Below the pieces are notes generated by a model, which was not told where the DNA came from, did not search any database, and saw nothing but the letters and a program-made list of their open reading frames with translations. Shown piece by piece: positions 12,373-24,833 of a stretch of 64,000 nt of DNA; the stretch's first letter is position 1; every line of letters starts with the position of its first letter. The stretch lies in the NCBI GenBank assembly GCA_010279815.1, contig QEOQ01000253.1, forward strand, positions 1,243,681 through 1,307,680. Direction: 5' to 3'. The DNA is from Brachionus plicatilis (Eukaryota; Rotifera; Eurotatoria; Ploima; Brachionidae). The position numbers were made by a program, and so were the translations under genes.

Positions 12373-13203
12373 AAATCATCCATTCAGTCATCGATAAAGT
12401 CTGACACAAAGGTTTAATTTACAAAATGAAAGCAAATGGTGTACCAAAATATTTGACTGCTTGGATTATGAACTTTTTACAAGACCGAAGTTTTCTGGTT
12501 CGTCTCAACAATTCAAGCTCAAAAAATTTAAAAATTGAATCCGGAGTTCCTCAAGGTTCAGTCTTGAGTCCTCTTCTTTTTTCGATTTTTATCAATGACA
12601 CAGAGACCAAAACAAAAAAGAACACTTTTTACTCACTATTTTTTGCCGATGATCTTTGTACATATTTTATCTTTGGAAAAAATTGTGAACAAATACTTAA
12701 AACAAATTGAGAATTGGTTGAACAATTGGAGACTTAAAATGGCACCCAGTAAATGTAACTACACTATTTTTGCAAATGGAACGCGATCAACCAAAAAAAT
12801 ACTGTTTCAAAATGTACGACAAAAAATTAGAACACAATCTCAAGCCAAAGTTTTTAGGTGTCACATTCGATAGAAAGTTATCTTTCAAATATCAAGTTGA
12901 AAATATCCGTGAAAAATGTTACAAACGAATCAACTGTATCAAAGTACTTTGCCATAAATCTTGGTCCCTCAACCAAAAAACCTTAACAAACATTTACAAG
13001 TCACTAATTCGATCAATCTTGGACTATTCATCATTTATACTCTCAAGGCTATCAAAGACAAGAATCAAAAAACTTCAAGCAATTCAAAATACAGCAATTC
13101 GTGTTATTTACAAACAAAAATACGATGAGAAAAAGAGAAAATTGCAAGAAATTGCCAATTTAAATAAAATAAATCAAAAAAAAAAAAATCATTCATTCAG
13201 TCA
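12373..13203 (+). mobile_element. 5'-truncated LINE (non-LTR reverse transcriptase) with 19-bp target duplication
   Basis: Encodes the C-terminal part of a non-LTR reverse transcriptase: DKV(stop)HKG, GVPQGSVLSPLLF, FADDL, NWLNNWRLKMAPSKC and KFLGVTFDRKLSF, of Jockey/I/CR1 type. It is dead: an in-frame TGA replaces the expected Trp near 12402, and the frame shifts near 12700 and again near 12800. The insert (12392-13184) ends in an A-run. It is flanked by aaatcatccattcagtcat at 12373-12391 and the same 19-mer with one mismatch at 13185-13203, the expected product of target-primed insertion. Confidence 0.9.
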
Positions 13204-13476
13204 TTGCATATTTAAATTTAATTTTGACAAGATTCCAGCATAGCCGGCAACGAACCAATAATTTGGAAAAAAAATCTCTTAATTTTTGTAATATCAATTA
13301 ATTTCAAACAAAAAAATTTAATCTTAAAAAATTTCTTATTTCATATTTTCTTTTTATTTAAATAATTTGGTTAAATCTAATTTAAAAAATAATTATAACT
13401 TTTCTAAAGATGGAATCATATTTTGGATTTCTTCTCATAAAATAAAAAAAAAATCGTCCTCTTAGAAAAAATAAAC

Positions 13477-15520
13477 TCAAAGATCATCATTGGTTATGAA
13501 ATCTTCATTTTCAAATAAATCATTTTTGCTATATTCTGCCGGCAAGTTTAAATTTGACTCTAAGCTTGTAGTTTCGGAATCAGTATTTTGATTAGCCGAA
13601 CCGGATTTAACTAATGATTTATTGCGAGTCAAAAATTGCGTAGCTTTTGCTCGTTGTCTGTCACTGGGACGTTTTATTTTTTTGCCATCTTTTTTCAATA
13701 AAATCTCATCAACCATTGTTTGAACGCTCGTACTTATTAAAATAGCCTTAATTTAAATTAAATAAATTATTTTAAGAAACTTTTTTATTTTTACTTGATC
13801 TGTTTGAATATTTATTATTGTTAATTTATTTTTCGCCGATAGGTATTCAATCGAAAGCTCTAATTGCGTAGCAACTTGATTTCCTGATTCATAAGTATTC
13901 TTAAATTAGAAAAATTTTAAACACAGTCAACATTTTTTTTCACTCTTAACCATTCCGCTAACTTTCCAGCATTTAATTCTCGTTATTTTCAACACTATTT
14001 CTTCTTCAGTATTTTTCTAATTAAATTATTTAAAATAATAAAAAATGTTCTTTTAAATAATTACCGTATCATATAAAATAATGATACTCCTTTTACCAAT
14101 TTTTAGATTGGCCTTTATATTAGCTTCTGGATAGTTGACAATACATGATCTGAAATGCATGAAGCCATAGAATTTTTGGGACGCAATCAACTTTATAAAC
14201 TTTGCAGCAAAAAAAATTATTTTGATAAAAAAAATCATATATTTTGAATTACTTCTAATTTTAAATCTCTATTTTTTAATTGTTCTAAGCTACGAATGGA
14301 TTCATTGTCAGGGATAACTTGACCTTTTTCCAACTCATCTACAGCCTAAAAAATATCTAAATTAAAATTAATGAATAATTTTTTAATTTGTTTTACTTGA
14401 TAATATAGTAAATCTATAGCAACTTTATCAAAATATAACTCGGCTTCAAAACTCAATTCAAAGTATCTTTTAAATTGTATCTCAAAAGTTAAAAGAAAAT
14501 AAAATAAGCTAAATTACGATTTTCTGATAATCAGCCGATGTTTTTCCGATTTGTTTGCATTCTGAAGGGATATGTATGGTGACTCAAAATCTTGAATTTT
14601 TCTCACAACTAAAAACAAATAATGGTCACATTTTAGAGCATTTTTTAATATTATTTTTTATTTTACTTTTAATCGAGTCAACTTCATCTTTTTTGACTAA
14701 ATAAATCCCGAAATAGTAAACATTATTTTTTTCTAAACCCAACTCATCCATTATTTTCTAGTAAAAATAAAATTAGATTAAAATTTAATTTTCTGAAACA
14801 TTGTACTTCAAGAACATTCTCGGTCTGGTCATGTGATTTAATATTGACCACAACTTTTTGATAATTCATTAAGTAAACAACAAGATCAACATCAAATTCA
14901 TTCTCAGGAAACATTTCCTAAAAATGAGAATATGAAAAAAAAATGTTTTCCTATTTTTTTAAAGTACCTGTTGAGCATTAGTGAAAAAATCCACCAAACA
15001 ATCACTGTTCATGACTATTTGATTTTGACTAACTAATAATTTTTATTAAAAAATTAATTTTTTAAACAATTTTTTTCAGTGTCAAAATTTACTTATTTGT
15101 AAATATTTTTCCAATTGATTTCTTCGTTCCTCAACACCTTTAGAGTTCAGGCTAAACAATTTTTTGGGCGGAAAATCAGGAATCAACTCTCCGAACTCAT
15201 TTTTGAGCTTATAATTCAAAATAAAACAAAAAATAAAAAAAAAATATTAATTTAGTACTTGTTCGTTCAAGTTGTGCAATTGACTGTATCTGACCGAACA
15301 GTGGTGGGCTCCATTTATTGATACTTTAAAAAGCTTAAAAAGCTGTTTACTAATTTTTTAATAAATTAGGCCTCAGTTTTTAAAGCTAATTTGAAATGCA
15401 TAATTTAATTTAAATTAAAAATAAGCGTTATAAAACTGATTTATTTTGGCGGAAAAAAATTACTGTGTATGTGCCAGACTCGTTTGAACAATCTTCGGTA
15501 TCAGGAATCGAAAAATGCAT
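13477..15520 (-). CDS. SNX17: Sorting nexin-17
   Basis: Endosomal adaptor: a PX domain binds PI3P and a FERM-like domain binds NPxY/NxxY cargo tails for recycling. Thirteen exons (transcription order): 15464-15520, 15259-15333, 15093-15207, 14968-15032, 14807-14917, 14667-14757, 14518-14608, 14397-14466, 14253-14345, 14065-14199, 13951-14016, 13795-13899, 13477-13746. They join in frame to 447 residues (human SNX17 about 470). The protein starts MHFSIPDTE as in vertebrates; the PX domain shows CSVRYSQLHNLNEQ and PDFPPKKLFSL. The F1 lobe follows (VVYLMNYQKVVVNI), then RKSYFELSF, ELEKGQV, and the F3 lobe with IKCWKVSG and SVQTMVDEILLKKDGKK. The acidic tail ends TNDDL, like the GDEDL tail of SNX17. 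Introns are about 35-75 nt, except for 130 nt after exon 1. Confidence 0.94.
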
Positions 15521-15905
15521 CTTAGTTGGAATAGATAAAAACAGATGAGCATGCGTCAATGTCGGCGGCGACAAAAATTAGCATAAAAATTTCAAAAATT
15601 TTGAAATTGAAGTGAAAAATTTTCGAGCCAAAATTAAATTTGTTTCTATTGATTCCACAAAGCGATCAAGAGTTTAAATATTTTTGTTTAACCAAAAGGT
15701 ACGCCAAAAATTCGACTTTTATCTCTTTTAAAATGAAGATAGTTAATTGGACTTTTTTTTGCTGATAAAAAATATATATTTACATAATATGTTAAGAGCA
15801 AAAAAATATAAGGTTTTGCAACATCTTTATGTTTTGACTTTATTTAAAAAATATTTTTCAAAATAGTAGATTTAGATATTTTATGATTAAAAATTTTCTC
15901 GTTTC
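15521..15905. other. Spacer between SNX17 and ZNF706-like gene
   Basis: Both genes are on the minus strand, so this holds the SNX17 promoter and the 3' flank of the ZNF706-like gene. No specific element was recognised. Confidence 0.5.
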
Positions 15906-16187
15906 TTATGCAACTACTTCTTTTAGCTGATCGGGCAAAGGAGCTTTTGGGTGTTTATTCTCAAAATGCTGCTTGTAAGTTTTTGGATCAGGCAACTGAG
16001 CCTAGAAGAAAAAAATGTTGAGTTTGGCTCTACGGAAAAAAGAAATAAATGATCAAACCTTGCACACTATGCACTGATACTGTAGACCTGCCTGGGCGCT
16101 CTTTTTATTATCATGTGCAGACTTTTTATCAGCCTGTTTGGCTTGAGATTTTTGCTGTGACTGAATTTTCTGCAAGCCTCTAGCCAT
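15906..16187 (-). CDS. ZNF706: ZNF706-like small zinc-finger protein
   Basis: Exons 16059-16187 and 15906-16001 give 74 residues (vertebrate ZNF706 has 76). The N-terminus MARGLQKIQSQQK matches the family's basic SERF-like start. A single C2H2 finger is split by the intron: CIVCK, then a spacer ending KQHFENKHP. The C-terminus is PLPDQLKEVVA. The ATG at 16187 was chosen because homologues begin MARG; the frame stays open upstream (SLDSIE) but does not resemble the family. Vertebrate ZNF706 is described as a transcriptional repressor affecting stem-cell exit; that role is not shown here. Confidence 0.93.
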
Positions 16188-19100
16188 TTCAATCGAATCT
16201 AAACTGCTGAACAAAAAAAATGAAAATAAATTGAAAAAATGTCCACCCACTAAAAACTAAATTTTGCGAAAAATCTAAAATTTCTTTTTGATTAGTAAAT
16301 TACTTGGTTTTATATCAAATTTTTGTTTTACTTTTAATTTAGAATTTAATATCAACATGTATAAACACCTTGGTTGAATAAGATGAGCATGAGCAAATTA
16401 AAGAGCAGGAATGCATAGTTTAATTCGAATTAGTGGCGTATACTAAATCCAGACTGAGTTGTAATAAAATATTAAACTTTTTATTTTACACAAAACTAAA
16501 CATTTTATTAAAATTGTCTTCGAAGTTTTTATTTTCTAAGCTAAATTTACTTATAAACCACTTTCATTAAATTTTTTTTTTATACTTTATAAATGACTCA
16601 ACAAAAATTAATTTTACTTAATCAATAAAATAAAGAATTTTAAAAAAAAGTAAATTTTTCTTCAATAATTTTAATTGTTTTTTTTTAATTAAATTTTTTT
16701 ATTCAACAACTTTAGTTATAAATCAGTATTTAGAAATATTTAGAAGCATCAGAACTTAACAGAATAACTATGCTCTACAATAAAGAATTACTAGGCTCGA
16801 ATAAAAATAAAAGCTAAAATCTAGAAATGTCCGAATTGCTATAATATTGCAATTAAAAAATAATAAAATAAAATCCAAATCTATATTTTTTGTTTTAATA
16901 TTTTGGTTACCAATTATGTTATATTTTTTAAATATGAAGGAATTAAATTGAATTATTCGTAGTGATTTTTAAATGAATAAATTTGAATAAATTATTATTA
17001 TAATTATTTAAGTTTTATTTTATTTAAATAAATTAAAAATTATCCAAACTTTAAAAAAACAGTTTAAGAAATGATGTAGTTCTACTAAAATTAAAATATT
17101 TATAATAAATGATATATTATATTCTTTGAGATTTGATAAAAGTAATTTTAAAATATCTCTTATAAAAAATTAATAAAATTATTTAACTTTTCTTGGGGGC
17201 AAAATTTTTTCAAATTTTTAGGTATCAGCTTAATACTCTTATTATTGCTTTTTGGCTGTTTCCTTGAAGTGTTTAGAATAATTCTTTTAATATAAATCTT
17301 TAAGTTTTGAAAACGAATACCAAAAAATAATTAAATAATGACGAGAAAATTTGTTTTCGAAAGATGTTTTTAACAAATAATTTCGCCCAAAGTTGTATTC
17401 ATAAAGCGAATAAAATTGAGTGTTTTTGAAACTGTATAATTTTCTATAATTGAAAAACTTTGTGAGCATTAAAACACTTTGTTTTATGAATCCATTTTTC
17501 TTGGTTAAAAAATAAAATTTATGTTTTTTTAGATGTAACTTAAATATTTTAAATAAACTCTGGAAGTCAGAATTAGGAATTTCAATTCAGAAAAGAATCC
17601 CCATTATATTTTGCTTTTAAGTCATTTTAGTTTTATCAGATTGCTTAAAAAAAGTTTGGAAATTAATTTGTTAAAGGATAAGCAAAAGAAAAATATGAAA
17701 ATTCTTAAAAATCTTTTAAGAATTATACTAGGAAGAAAATTTAATAAATATTTATTATAATTTTTTAAGTGAAAAAAATGAATAATCTTAAATTATTCAT
17801 TAAGACAACTAACAAAAATAAATCTACACGAACCCAATTTTCTAAAACTCATTATGCTAAAAAAATTTATCAAACTTTAAGGAGTTACCATTAGACACTA
17901 TTTTTGTCACCTTTAGATCGGAAGGCTCTGAAATAACAAAAAATAAAATAGCTTAAATTTCTGCTATTCTTTTTAAGCAAATCTCTAAATTCAATTTTTA
18001 AAAACATTAAAAATTTAGTTAAAATTAATTTTGACTTAGGTTGGCAATATTTTCTAAAAAAGCTATGTTTGGTTTTAGACTCACTAGGCGTGCTTTTTTC
18101 AAAAAAAATTCTCAGTTTTNNNNNNNNNNNNNNNNNNNNNNNNNNNNNNNNNNNNNNNNNNNNNNNNNNNNNNNNNNNNNNNNNNNNNNNNNNNNNNNNN
18201 NNNNNNNNNNNNNNNNNNNNNNNNNNNNNNNNNNNNNNNNNNNNNNNNNNNNNNNNNNNNNNNNNNNNNNNNNNNNNNNNNNNNNNNNNNNNNNNNNNNN
18301 NNNNNNNNNNNNNNNNNNNNNNNNNNNNNNNNNNNNNNNNNNNNNNNNNNNNNNNNNNNNNNNNNNNNNNNNNNNNNNNNNNNNNNNNNNNNNNNNNNNN
18401 NNNNNNNNNNNNNNNNNNNNNNNNNNNNNNNNNNNNNNNNNNNNNNNNNNNNNNNNNNNNNNNNNNNNNNNNNNNNNNNNNNNNNNNNNNNNNNNNNNNN
18501 NNNNNNNNNNNNNNNNNNNNNNNNNNNNNNNNNNNNNNNNNNNNNNNNNNNNNNNNNNNNNNNNNNNNNNNNNNNNNNNNNNNNNNNNTTTTTTCAAAAA
18601 AACTTCTCGGTTTTTTTAGATAAATTTTTGTTTTTGATAATGAAAACCGTATCTAAATTGATATAAGAAATTTTCTTAGATTGTCAATAAGTCATTCCAA
18701 AATCATGCGTATAAATTAACAAAAATTTAGGTATCAGTTCAATTAATTGAACACCGAAATAATAATAAAGAAACATGAAACTGAATGAAATTCTTTCAAT
18801 TTAAATCATGATTTTATGTTCAGTTAATAATTAATTATAATATATATTAAGTTTTTAAATCGGATGATTTCATTTAAGAAGGATATTTTTGAAACAATTT
18901 TTAAAAAATTCAGATTTTAATTAATATTATTATTATTATTTTGTAATAAGTGTGTAAGACTTGGGTCTTAACAATTTGAAAGATGAACAAACACTATATA
19001 AATAAAAATTCCTAAATTTTAATATAAAAATAAAATATTTATTTTCTAATCTACAATTATTCTTAGTACTGATAACAAAATCTGTTTAAGAAAAGTGAAT

Positions 19101-19566
19101 ATTTGTTTTTTTTTTTAATTTTTGTCAAAATACTGAAGGTTTTTCAATATTTCATACTCAAAAAATTTTAGTTTGTATTTTAATATTTTCAAAAGCTGAA
19201 GGTTTAGAATATATAGAAAAAATCAATTATTCAGAAAAAGTCAAATTTATATACTAAATTAAAACTTGTGAATAAGTTTTTTTTTAAACATATCTGCTTA
19301 ATTTTACCTAAAATTTCGAAATTAAAAAATAGTCAAAGTTATTAAAATAAATTAATCAACGATACTTTACTTATTTATCAGTTGTTATAAAAGATTTTAG
19401 CTCCGGATTTTCAGAATTTAGTTATTAACAGATTTTAAAATGAAATAAAAATATTTTAGAATTTAATTTTTTTTCTAATTTAAAATTTTTTTACTTTAAT
19501 TTAATTATATGTTTATTTGGTCACCGTCATACGTAATCAGAATCAAAATTTTCATAATTTTTTAGA
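16188..19566. other. Intergenic spacer, 3.4 kb, with an assembly gap
   Basis: Divergent promoters of the ZNF706-like gene and RNF217. Extremely AT-rich. No exon recognised. It includes a run of N at 18120-18588 flanked by copies of the same short repeat. Confidence 0.6.
18120..18588. other. Assembly gap (469 N) inside a probable tandem repeat
   Basis: The sequence left of the gap (gcttttttcaaaaaaaattctcagtttt) and right of it (ttttttcaaaaaaacttctcggttttt) are near-identical, so the gap probably spans an array of this unit of about 25-30 bp. Reading frames drawn across the N run are meaningless. Confidence 0.8.
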
Positions 19567-22500
19567 ATGGAAAAAAATAATTCAGATAAAAATACGCAAA
19601 ATTTCAGCTGTATTTTAAATGACAGTATTCTCCGAGCTCCATCAAAGACTATAGAAGTTGACAACTCGAAGACAGAGCCCATTGGAAGCAAAATAACTTT
19701 AACAGACTGTGGCAAAAGCATTCTCCAACGAAGCATATCTGAAAAAATTCGATCATCATTTAGGAATAGAAATCTAAATAAAACGCAATTAGTGAGGCGT
19801 TCAGCAATTGAAATGGTCAAAAAGACTCGATTGAGCCGAAGCCAGTCTGAAAGGCCGAAAAAAAATCCACATATTCCAATTTCTTTGGAAAGCAAAGCAA
19901 GAAAGACAAATTTCGATGAATCCCTAAGCAATAATGGCTTGGATCCATTTGATTCCGAGTCTGATAATGACGAATCATCACCAAAACTCAATGAAAAAAT
20001 GAAACAAGAAATTTTTTATGAACTTAAATCAATGGAAGAAAGTGAGTCAGACTCAGATGAATCGAACATTGAATTTTATGTCAGACAAATGCTTGGATCT
20101 AATGCTGACTTGAATTTTAATGAATATTTTATTGAAGATTTACTTGAAAATGGATTATCAAATGCGGGCTTCTATGAAAAAACATTGGCGTCTCGGAGCG
20201 AATGCGAAATTTGCATGGATTTTTGCTTTGTTAATGAGCGACAATGCTGCAATTTCAAATCATGCAATAACTGTATTAATTTATATGTACAGAACAGGAT
20301 TAAAGAATCTTGCGGAAATTTAGGCATTGAATGTTTAAACAATGAATGCAAAAAGCTTATCCACAAAGATGAGATATGTGAAAGAATGCAAAAGTTTGAT
20401 AAGAACTCTCATGATCTTTACATTAAGCTTCTAGTCGATGCAAATAGGGATGCAAATGTGAAAACTTGCCCGCGGTGTTCGCATATCATGGACGCTAATT
20501 CTGTTCAAAGTTTGTCCGACGAGCAGCTAAAAAATCCAAAAAAGAAGTCTAGATTACTGACCAAGTGTCAATGTGCAAAATGTGAACTAATTTGGTGCTT
20601 TCAATGCCATTCGCCTTGGCACGAAGGAGTCGGCTGTGCTGAGTACAGAAAAGGTGATCGTATGCTTAAATTTTGGGCAAAAGAGGTTCACTATGGACAA
20701 CAAAATGCACAAATGTGCCCGAAATGCAAAATTTTTATACAACGAACAAAGGGCTGTGATCATATGACTTGCTCCAACTGTCGCAGGTATTTTTATGAAA
20801 TTTTTTGTAAAAATAATCAATAAATATATGAGAATGACATCATTATTCAAAGAAATTTATAAAAGTTTGGAAAAAAGAAAAGATTTTTTTTGAAAATTTT
20901 ATTTTTAAATTAGAACTTGAAGACCGGTTTTTTAAGAGTTTTAAAAACTTAAGATAAATAAGACTTTTGAATTTTTATTTTTAAAAAATTTCCTTTAATG
21001 ACACAGCCGATTTTTTCTAGAAAATCTAAAAGCTATATTCCCTTAAAGAAGATATTCAAAAAAATATTCATCACTCCGAAAATTCAATAGGAATTATCAC
21101 TAGAAGACCCAAGAAGTTTTTTAGACTTTTTCACAACTATAAGTCAAATCACATAAAAATCCAACAAAAAATAACGAGTTTTCTATGTCCCCTAATTTGA
21201 TATCAAATTAAAATATAAACTTTAAAAAAAATGTGATCATTTTAATAATTAAACATCATTAAAAAATATTTACATAAAGGCCCATTAAGTTTTTTTAGAC
21301 ATGTCAAAAATTTTGTAATGCTTTTCACTAATTTTTTCCTTAGATTCAGTGATTTCTAAAAAATTTGAATTGATTAATTTTTTTATATGCATAATAATAT
21401 AGAATTGTACAATACAATATAAGATAAAAGTAGCCATAAAAAGCCTTTTTTTGTATTCTATAAATATAATTTTTAAAGACTTATGGGGTCTTAATGGTTT
21501 CAAAAAAATTTGGGCTCTAACATTTTTTATATATTGTACTTGTTTTTTCATAAAATTCAGCAGTTCTAAAGCTACTTAAATAGAACATGTGCTTCAGTAA
21601 CAGTAAATCCAATATTAACATTTAGTAAAGACATGTCAAAACCCTGGTCCAAACAATTTCAAGGCCGAAATTTTTAATTTATAGTAATTTGTATTTTTTA
21701 CCTGATTGATGTGTTAAAAAACGATCATTTTTGGAAAATTACTTATTACTTATTGTGATAACCAAGTCTAATCGGGTGCCCTATTTTTTATTGCATGTAG
21801 TTCGCACCAATTTTGTTCGAAAACTTCAATAATAGTCACTGAATTTCCCCGAAATTTTTTGTCACCCCTTTCCCTCCGGCGGTTAATTGTGAGAGGTTCA
21901 AAGGTGTTAAACCGGTTTCCCGAATTCACCTAAAATTGTACATAATTACCCTGAAATTTAGCACTAAATTTAGCACTAAATGAAATGAATTTTAACCTCT
22001 TTTACCCATTTAACCTATTAAGGAGTAAATTTTTTTAATTTTTCAATAAATTTTTCAGGCGATTATTTAATTGATTATTAAATTATTCTTTTGCACAAAA
22101 TAAACTAAGTTACGATTTTATTTCATTGTTTAGCAATTATTACAAATTTTAATTATAATATAGGTCCCTCCATTGATTCACAATGAGAAACAAAAACTTT
22201 TTGGAACCACTCAAAAAAATCTTAGCGTTCCATCCATCAATCTTTTGAACAATTATAGTAGCAATTTTTTGGTCTTACATCATTGATTGCGTCTTTTAGA
22301 TCTTGATCAGTATCAGATTCTTGTATTTTTTTTTAAATTGAATTTCTTCATTTTGTGACATATTTAGCTTATTTTAAAAAATGTTCTTTTTTGTTTTAAT
22401 TTTTAGAAATTAAACAATATTTTTGATAAGAGAAAATTTTATAAGAGCGAGAGAGAGAGAATATGTATTTTAATTAAAATAAAGAAAAATATTTTTCTAA

Positions 22501-23598
22501 ATAGAATTTTTTTTTTTAATTTTAAGAGACGTACCAAAAGTCAAACCTCTAGTTTTAGACCATGTAATAAAAATTGAATATTCGATTTAGTTACATGTAC
22601 TAAGTTTCGAGAATTTACGGTATTTAAAAAAAATTGAAATGAAGGAGATGTATCAGTTTTAAAAAATTGGCCACCCTATTAACGCTTAAGCCCTTTGGAA
22701 GTTGTTATTCTACTGACCATAAATAAATTTGACATTTAAAATTTATTTTGATCATAAACTAATTATATTTTAACAAAATTATTAAAATAAAAGCATAACA
22801 AAAATTTAAACATTAACTTATTTTTGGAACGAATATGAAGCACCTGTGAATACTCATATATTTTATAATTTTTTCTGTATTTTAATTTAATTGATTATAC
22901 TTTGAATTTTACTTTATTTTATTCTATTTCGATTTGATTTTTTTCAATTTTATTTTTAATCTAAAGGAGTTTTAGATCGGCACAGATAAACAAATAAATA
23001 AAATTTAAAATAATATCAGTACAAATTAACTTTCTTTCATTTATTCAATCGGCTGGAATTTAATTTTCAAAATTCTTATCTCATATAACAATAAATTACA
23101 TGCTTTTAAACAAAAAAATTTTATTTAAGTGGATTTTGTTATTCATGCGGCAAAAAATTTAGAAGTGTAAAATTCATCGGTGAGATATATCTAATTTTTG
23201 TACATAAATTGATTTAATTTAAATTTTTAGGCGACCACTACAGCAAACTAAGTGTACTTGGTTGTAAATACAAGCTGTATCCAGATAAACCATTGAAAAG
23301 AAAAGCAATCAGAGGCTCAGTTTTGGGAGCTAAAATAGCGGCAACTCCATTTATAATTGCAGTTGGCTTAGTTGTCGGAATCGGTGTAGTGGCCGTTGGT
23401 AGTGTAGCTTTGCCTGTCTACGGTTCCTATAAGCTTTATAAATACACAAAATTGAAACGAAAAGCTAAGAAAAAATCGGATAAGTCCTCTGCTAAAAATG
23501 AAAATAAAGATAATCCTTCAGTTAACAATTTATATCCAAATTTCGTCAATTTTAAGTCACGATATGAACAAAATGATTTCGAATTAGACAAAAAATGA
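19567..23598 (+). CDS. RNF217: RBR E3 ubiquitin-protein ligase RNF217
   Basis: RING-between-RING ligase that passes ubiquitin through a RING2 cysteine, anchored by a C-terminal membrane segment. Exons 19567-20786, 23130-23179 and 23231-23598 join in frame to 545 residues. A Ser/Lys-rich N-terminal half precedes RING1 (CEICMDFCFVNERQCC), an IBR (CPRCSHIM, CAKCELIWCFQCHSPWH) and RING2 (CPKCKIFIQRTKGCDHMTC). RING2 is completed by the 50-nt exon, which supplies GFCYSCGKKFRS. Then come GDHYSKLSVLGCKY and a hydrophobic segment (FIIAVGLVVGIGVVAVGSVA), as in vertebrate RNF217. Reading into the first intron without the small exon would lose the RING2 second half. The first intron is 2.3 kb, the second 51 nt. 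Confidence 0.93.
20787..23129 (+). other. Long RNF217 intron with dispersed-repeat copies
   Basis: Non-coding, 2.3 kb. It holds a LINE-type 3' tail copy (22974-23005), a block around 22163-22195 (ggtccctcc ... aatgagaaa) shared with 51243-51280, and a GA run near 22449. No nested gene recognised. Confidence 0.6.
22974..23005 (+). repeat. LINE-type 3' tail, copy 1
   Basis: The stretch ggagttttagatcggcacag followed by ataaacaaataaataaa matches tails at 52496-52538 and 53391-53436 (minus strand) and 60510-60536 (plus strand). The conserved core plus AAATA-type tail resembles the 3' end of a non-LTR element. Confidence 0.55.
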
Positions 23599-23843
23599 TC
23601 AAAAAGTTTAAAATAGAAATGCAATTTTTATTAATTTAAAAACATTTGCACAAATGCAAAATTGTTTAAAAAATGTAAATATATTAAATACTCGTATAGA
23701 AATCTTTTAAATTAAAAAATTTAAGAAAAAATTATTCTTCTTTCCTAAGGCCCAAATAAAAGTCTTTTTGAAACTTTTTTCTTGTTTTGACCACTTTTAA
23801 GAATAAATTTGTTTTAAAGATCTTACTTTTTTTATTGAATAAA

Positions 23844-24833
23844 ATGGAACCAATTGTTCAGTCAGCGGAAAACCCCGATACGGAAACCAACACTGATCTA
23901 AATGTTGATTTAAATTCAAACATAGAGTTGAAAAAACCACTCTCTAGAAATCAAGAGAAAAAGCTGAAACGATTGGAAAAAGCTTTGCAGAACAGAGCTG
24001 TGCGGCGAAAAAAAGAACGAGAAACCCGCAGAGCCAAGGGAAAGCAGAATTATGCTGTGATGGAAAATATGAACGGGGAAAAAGTTGAAATAAAAAGAAA
24101 AGATTTGAAAAAAAATTTGATGGCTAATTCGGCCAACAAACTTAAGATTGTGATTGATTGTTCTTTTGAAAGCCTAATGAACTACTCTGACATAAACCAC
24201 CTTTGCAAACAATTAACCTATTGCTATGCTGCTAACAGGCGTATTGAAGCACCTTTGCAATTTTATATGACAAGCTGTTCAAACAAGACTAGAGAACTTT
24301 TGGAAAAATCTGGTTTAGCCAACTGGGATGCCTATATACACGATACAAATTACTTACAAGTTTTTAGCGATATTCCTAAGCAAGATATTGTCTATTTGAC
24401 CAGTGACTCACCAAATGAAATTCAAGAATTTGATGACAATAAAGTGTATGTAATTGGTGGTTTGGTTGACCATAACCATCACAAACTTTTGACTTATAAT
24501 CTCGCTTTAAAAAATGAAATATCTCATTGTCGTTTACCAATTGGGAAATTTATTTACATGAACAGCCGCCCAGTGTTAACAGTAAATCAAGTATTTCAAA
24601 TAATTTGTAAATACACCGAATGCAAAGATTGGAAAACTGCGTTTGTTAGCACTTTGCCAAAAAGAAAAAAAGCGGAATTGGTAGATAAAGATGATGTGGA
24701 AACTGATAATAGTGATAGTAATAATGAAAATGAAAAATCTCCAGTGAAAAAAGTTAAAAAAGAAAACTTAGATGACACAAATACAGAAACTGATCAAAAT
24801 ATTGAAAGTCAAGTAAAAACCGAAGGCTATTAG
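23844..24833 (+). CDS. TRMT10A: tRNA (guanine-9-N1) methyltransferase, TRMT10 family
   Basis: SPOUT-fold enzyme methylating N1 of G9 in tRNA with S-adenosylmethionine. Single exon, 329 residues from the ATG at 23844 (human TRMT10A 339). The frame is open upstream but has no earlier ATG. A charged N-terminal region (KKLKRLEKALQNRAVRRKKE) precedes the catalytic domain: KIVIDCSFESLMNYSDI, then IVYLTSDSPNEI, VYVIGGLVDHNHHK, HCRLPIGKFIYMNSR and VNQVFQIICKY. These are the conserved TRMT10 motifs. The C-terminus is acidic then basic (KSPVKKVKKE). Cytosolic TRMT10A/B is more likely than mitochondrial TRMT10C because no targeting peptide is seen; A versus B is not certain. Confidence 0.92.
   Translation: MEPIVQSAENPDTETNTDLNVDLNSNIELKKPLSRNQEKKLKRLEKALQNRAVRRKKERETRRAKGKQNYAVMENMNGEKVEIKRKDLKKNLMANSANKLKIVIDCSFESLMNYSDINHLCKQLTYCYAANRRIEAPLQFYMTSCSNKTRELLEKSGLANWDAYIHDTNYLQVFSDIPKQDIVYLTSDSPNEIQEFDDNKVYVIGGLVDHNHHKLLTYNLALKNEISHCRLPIGKFIYMNSRPVLTVNQVFQIICKYTECKDWKTAFVSTLPKRKKAELVDKDDVETDNSDSNNENEKSPVKKVKKENLDDTNTETDQNIESQVKTEGY

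Noticed and set aside
18041..18623. Reading frames of 160-190 codons across 18041-18623
   Set aside because: They consist almost entirely of undetermined bases in the assembly gap.
19527..19991. 154-codon minus-strand frame over the RNF217 N-terminus
   Set aside because: Opposite strand of a coding exon; low-complexity Ser/Leu-rich product without motifs.
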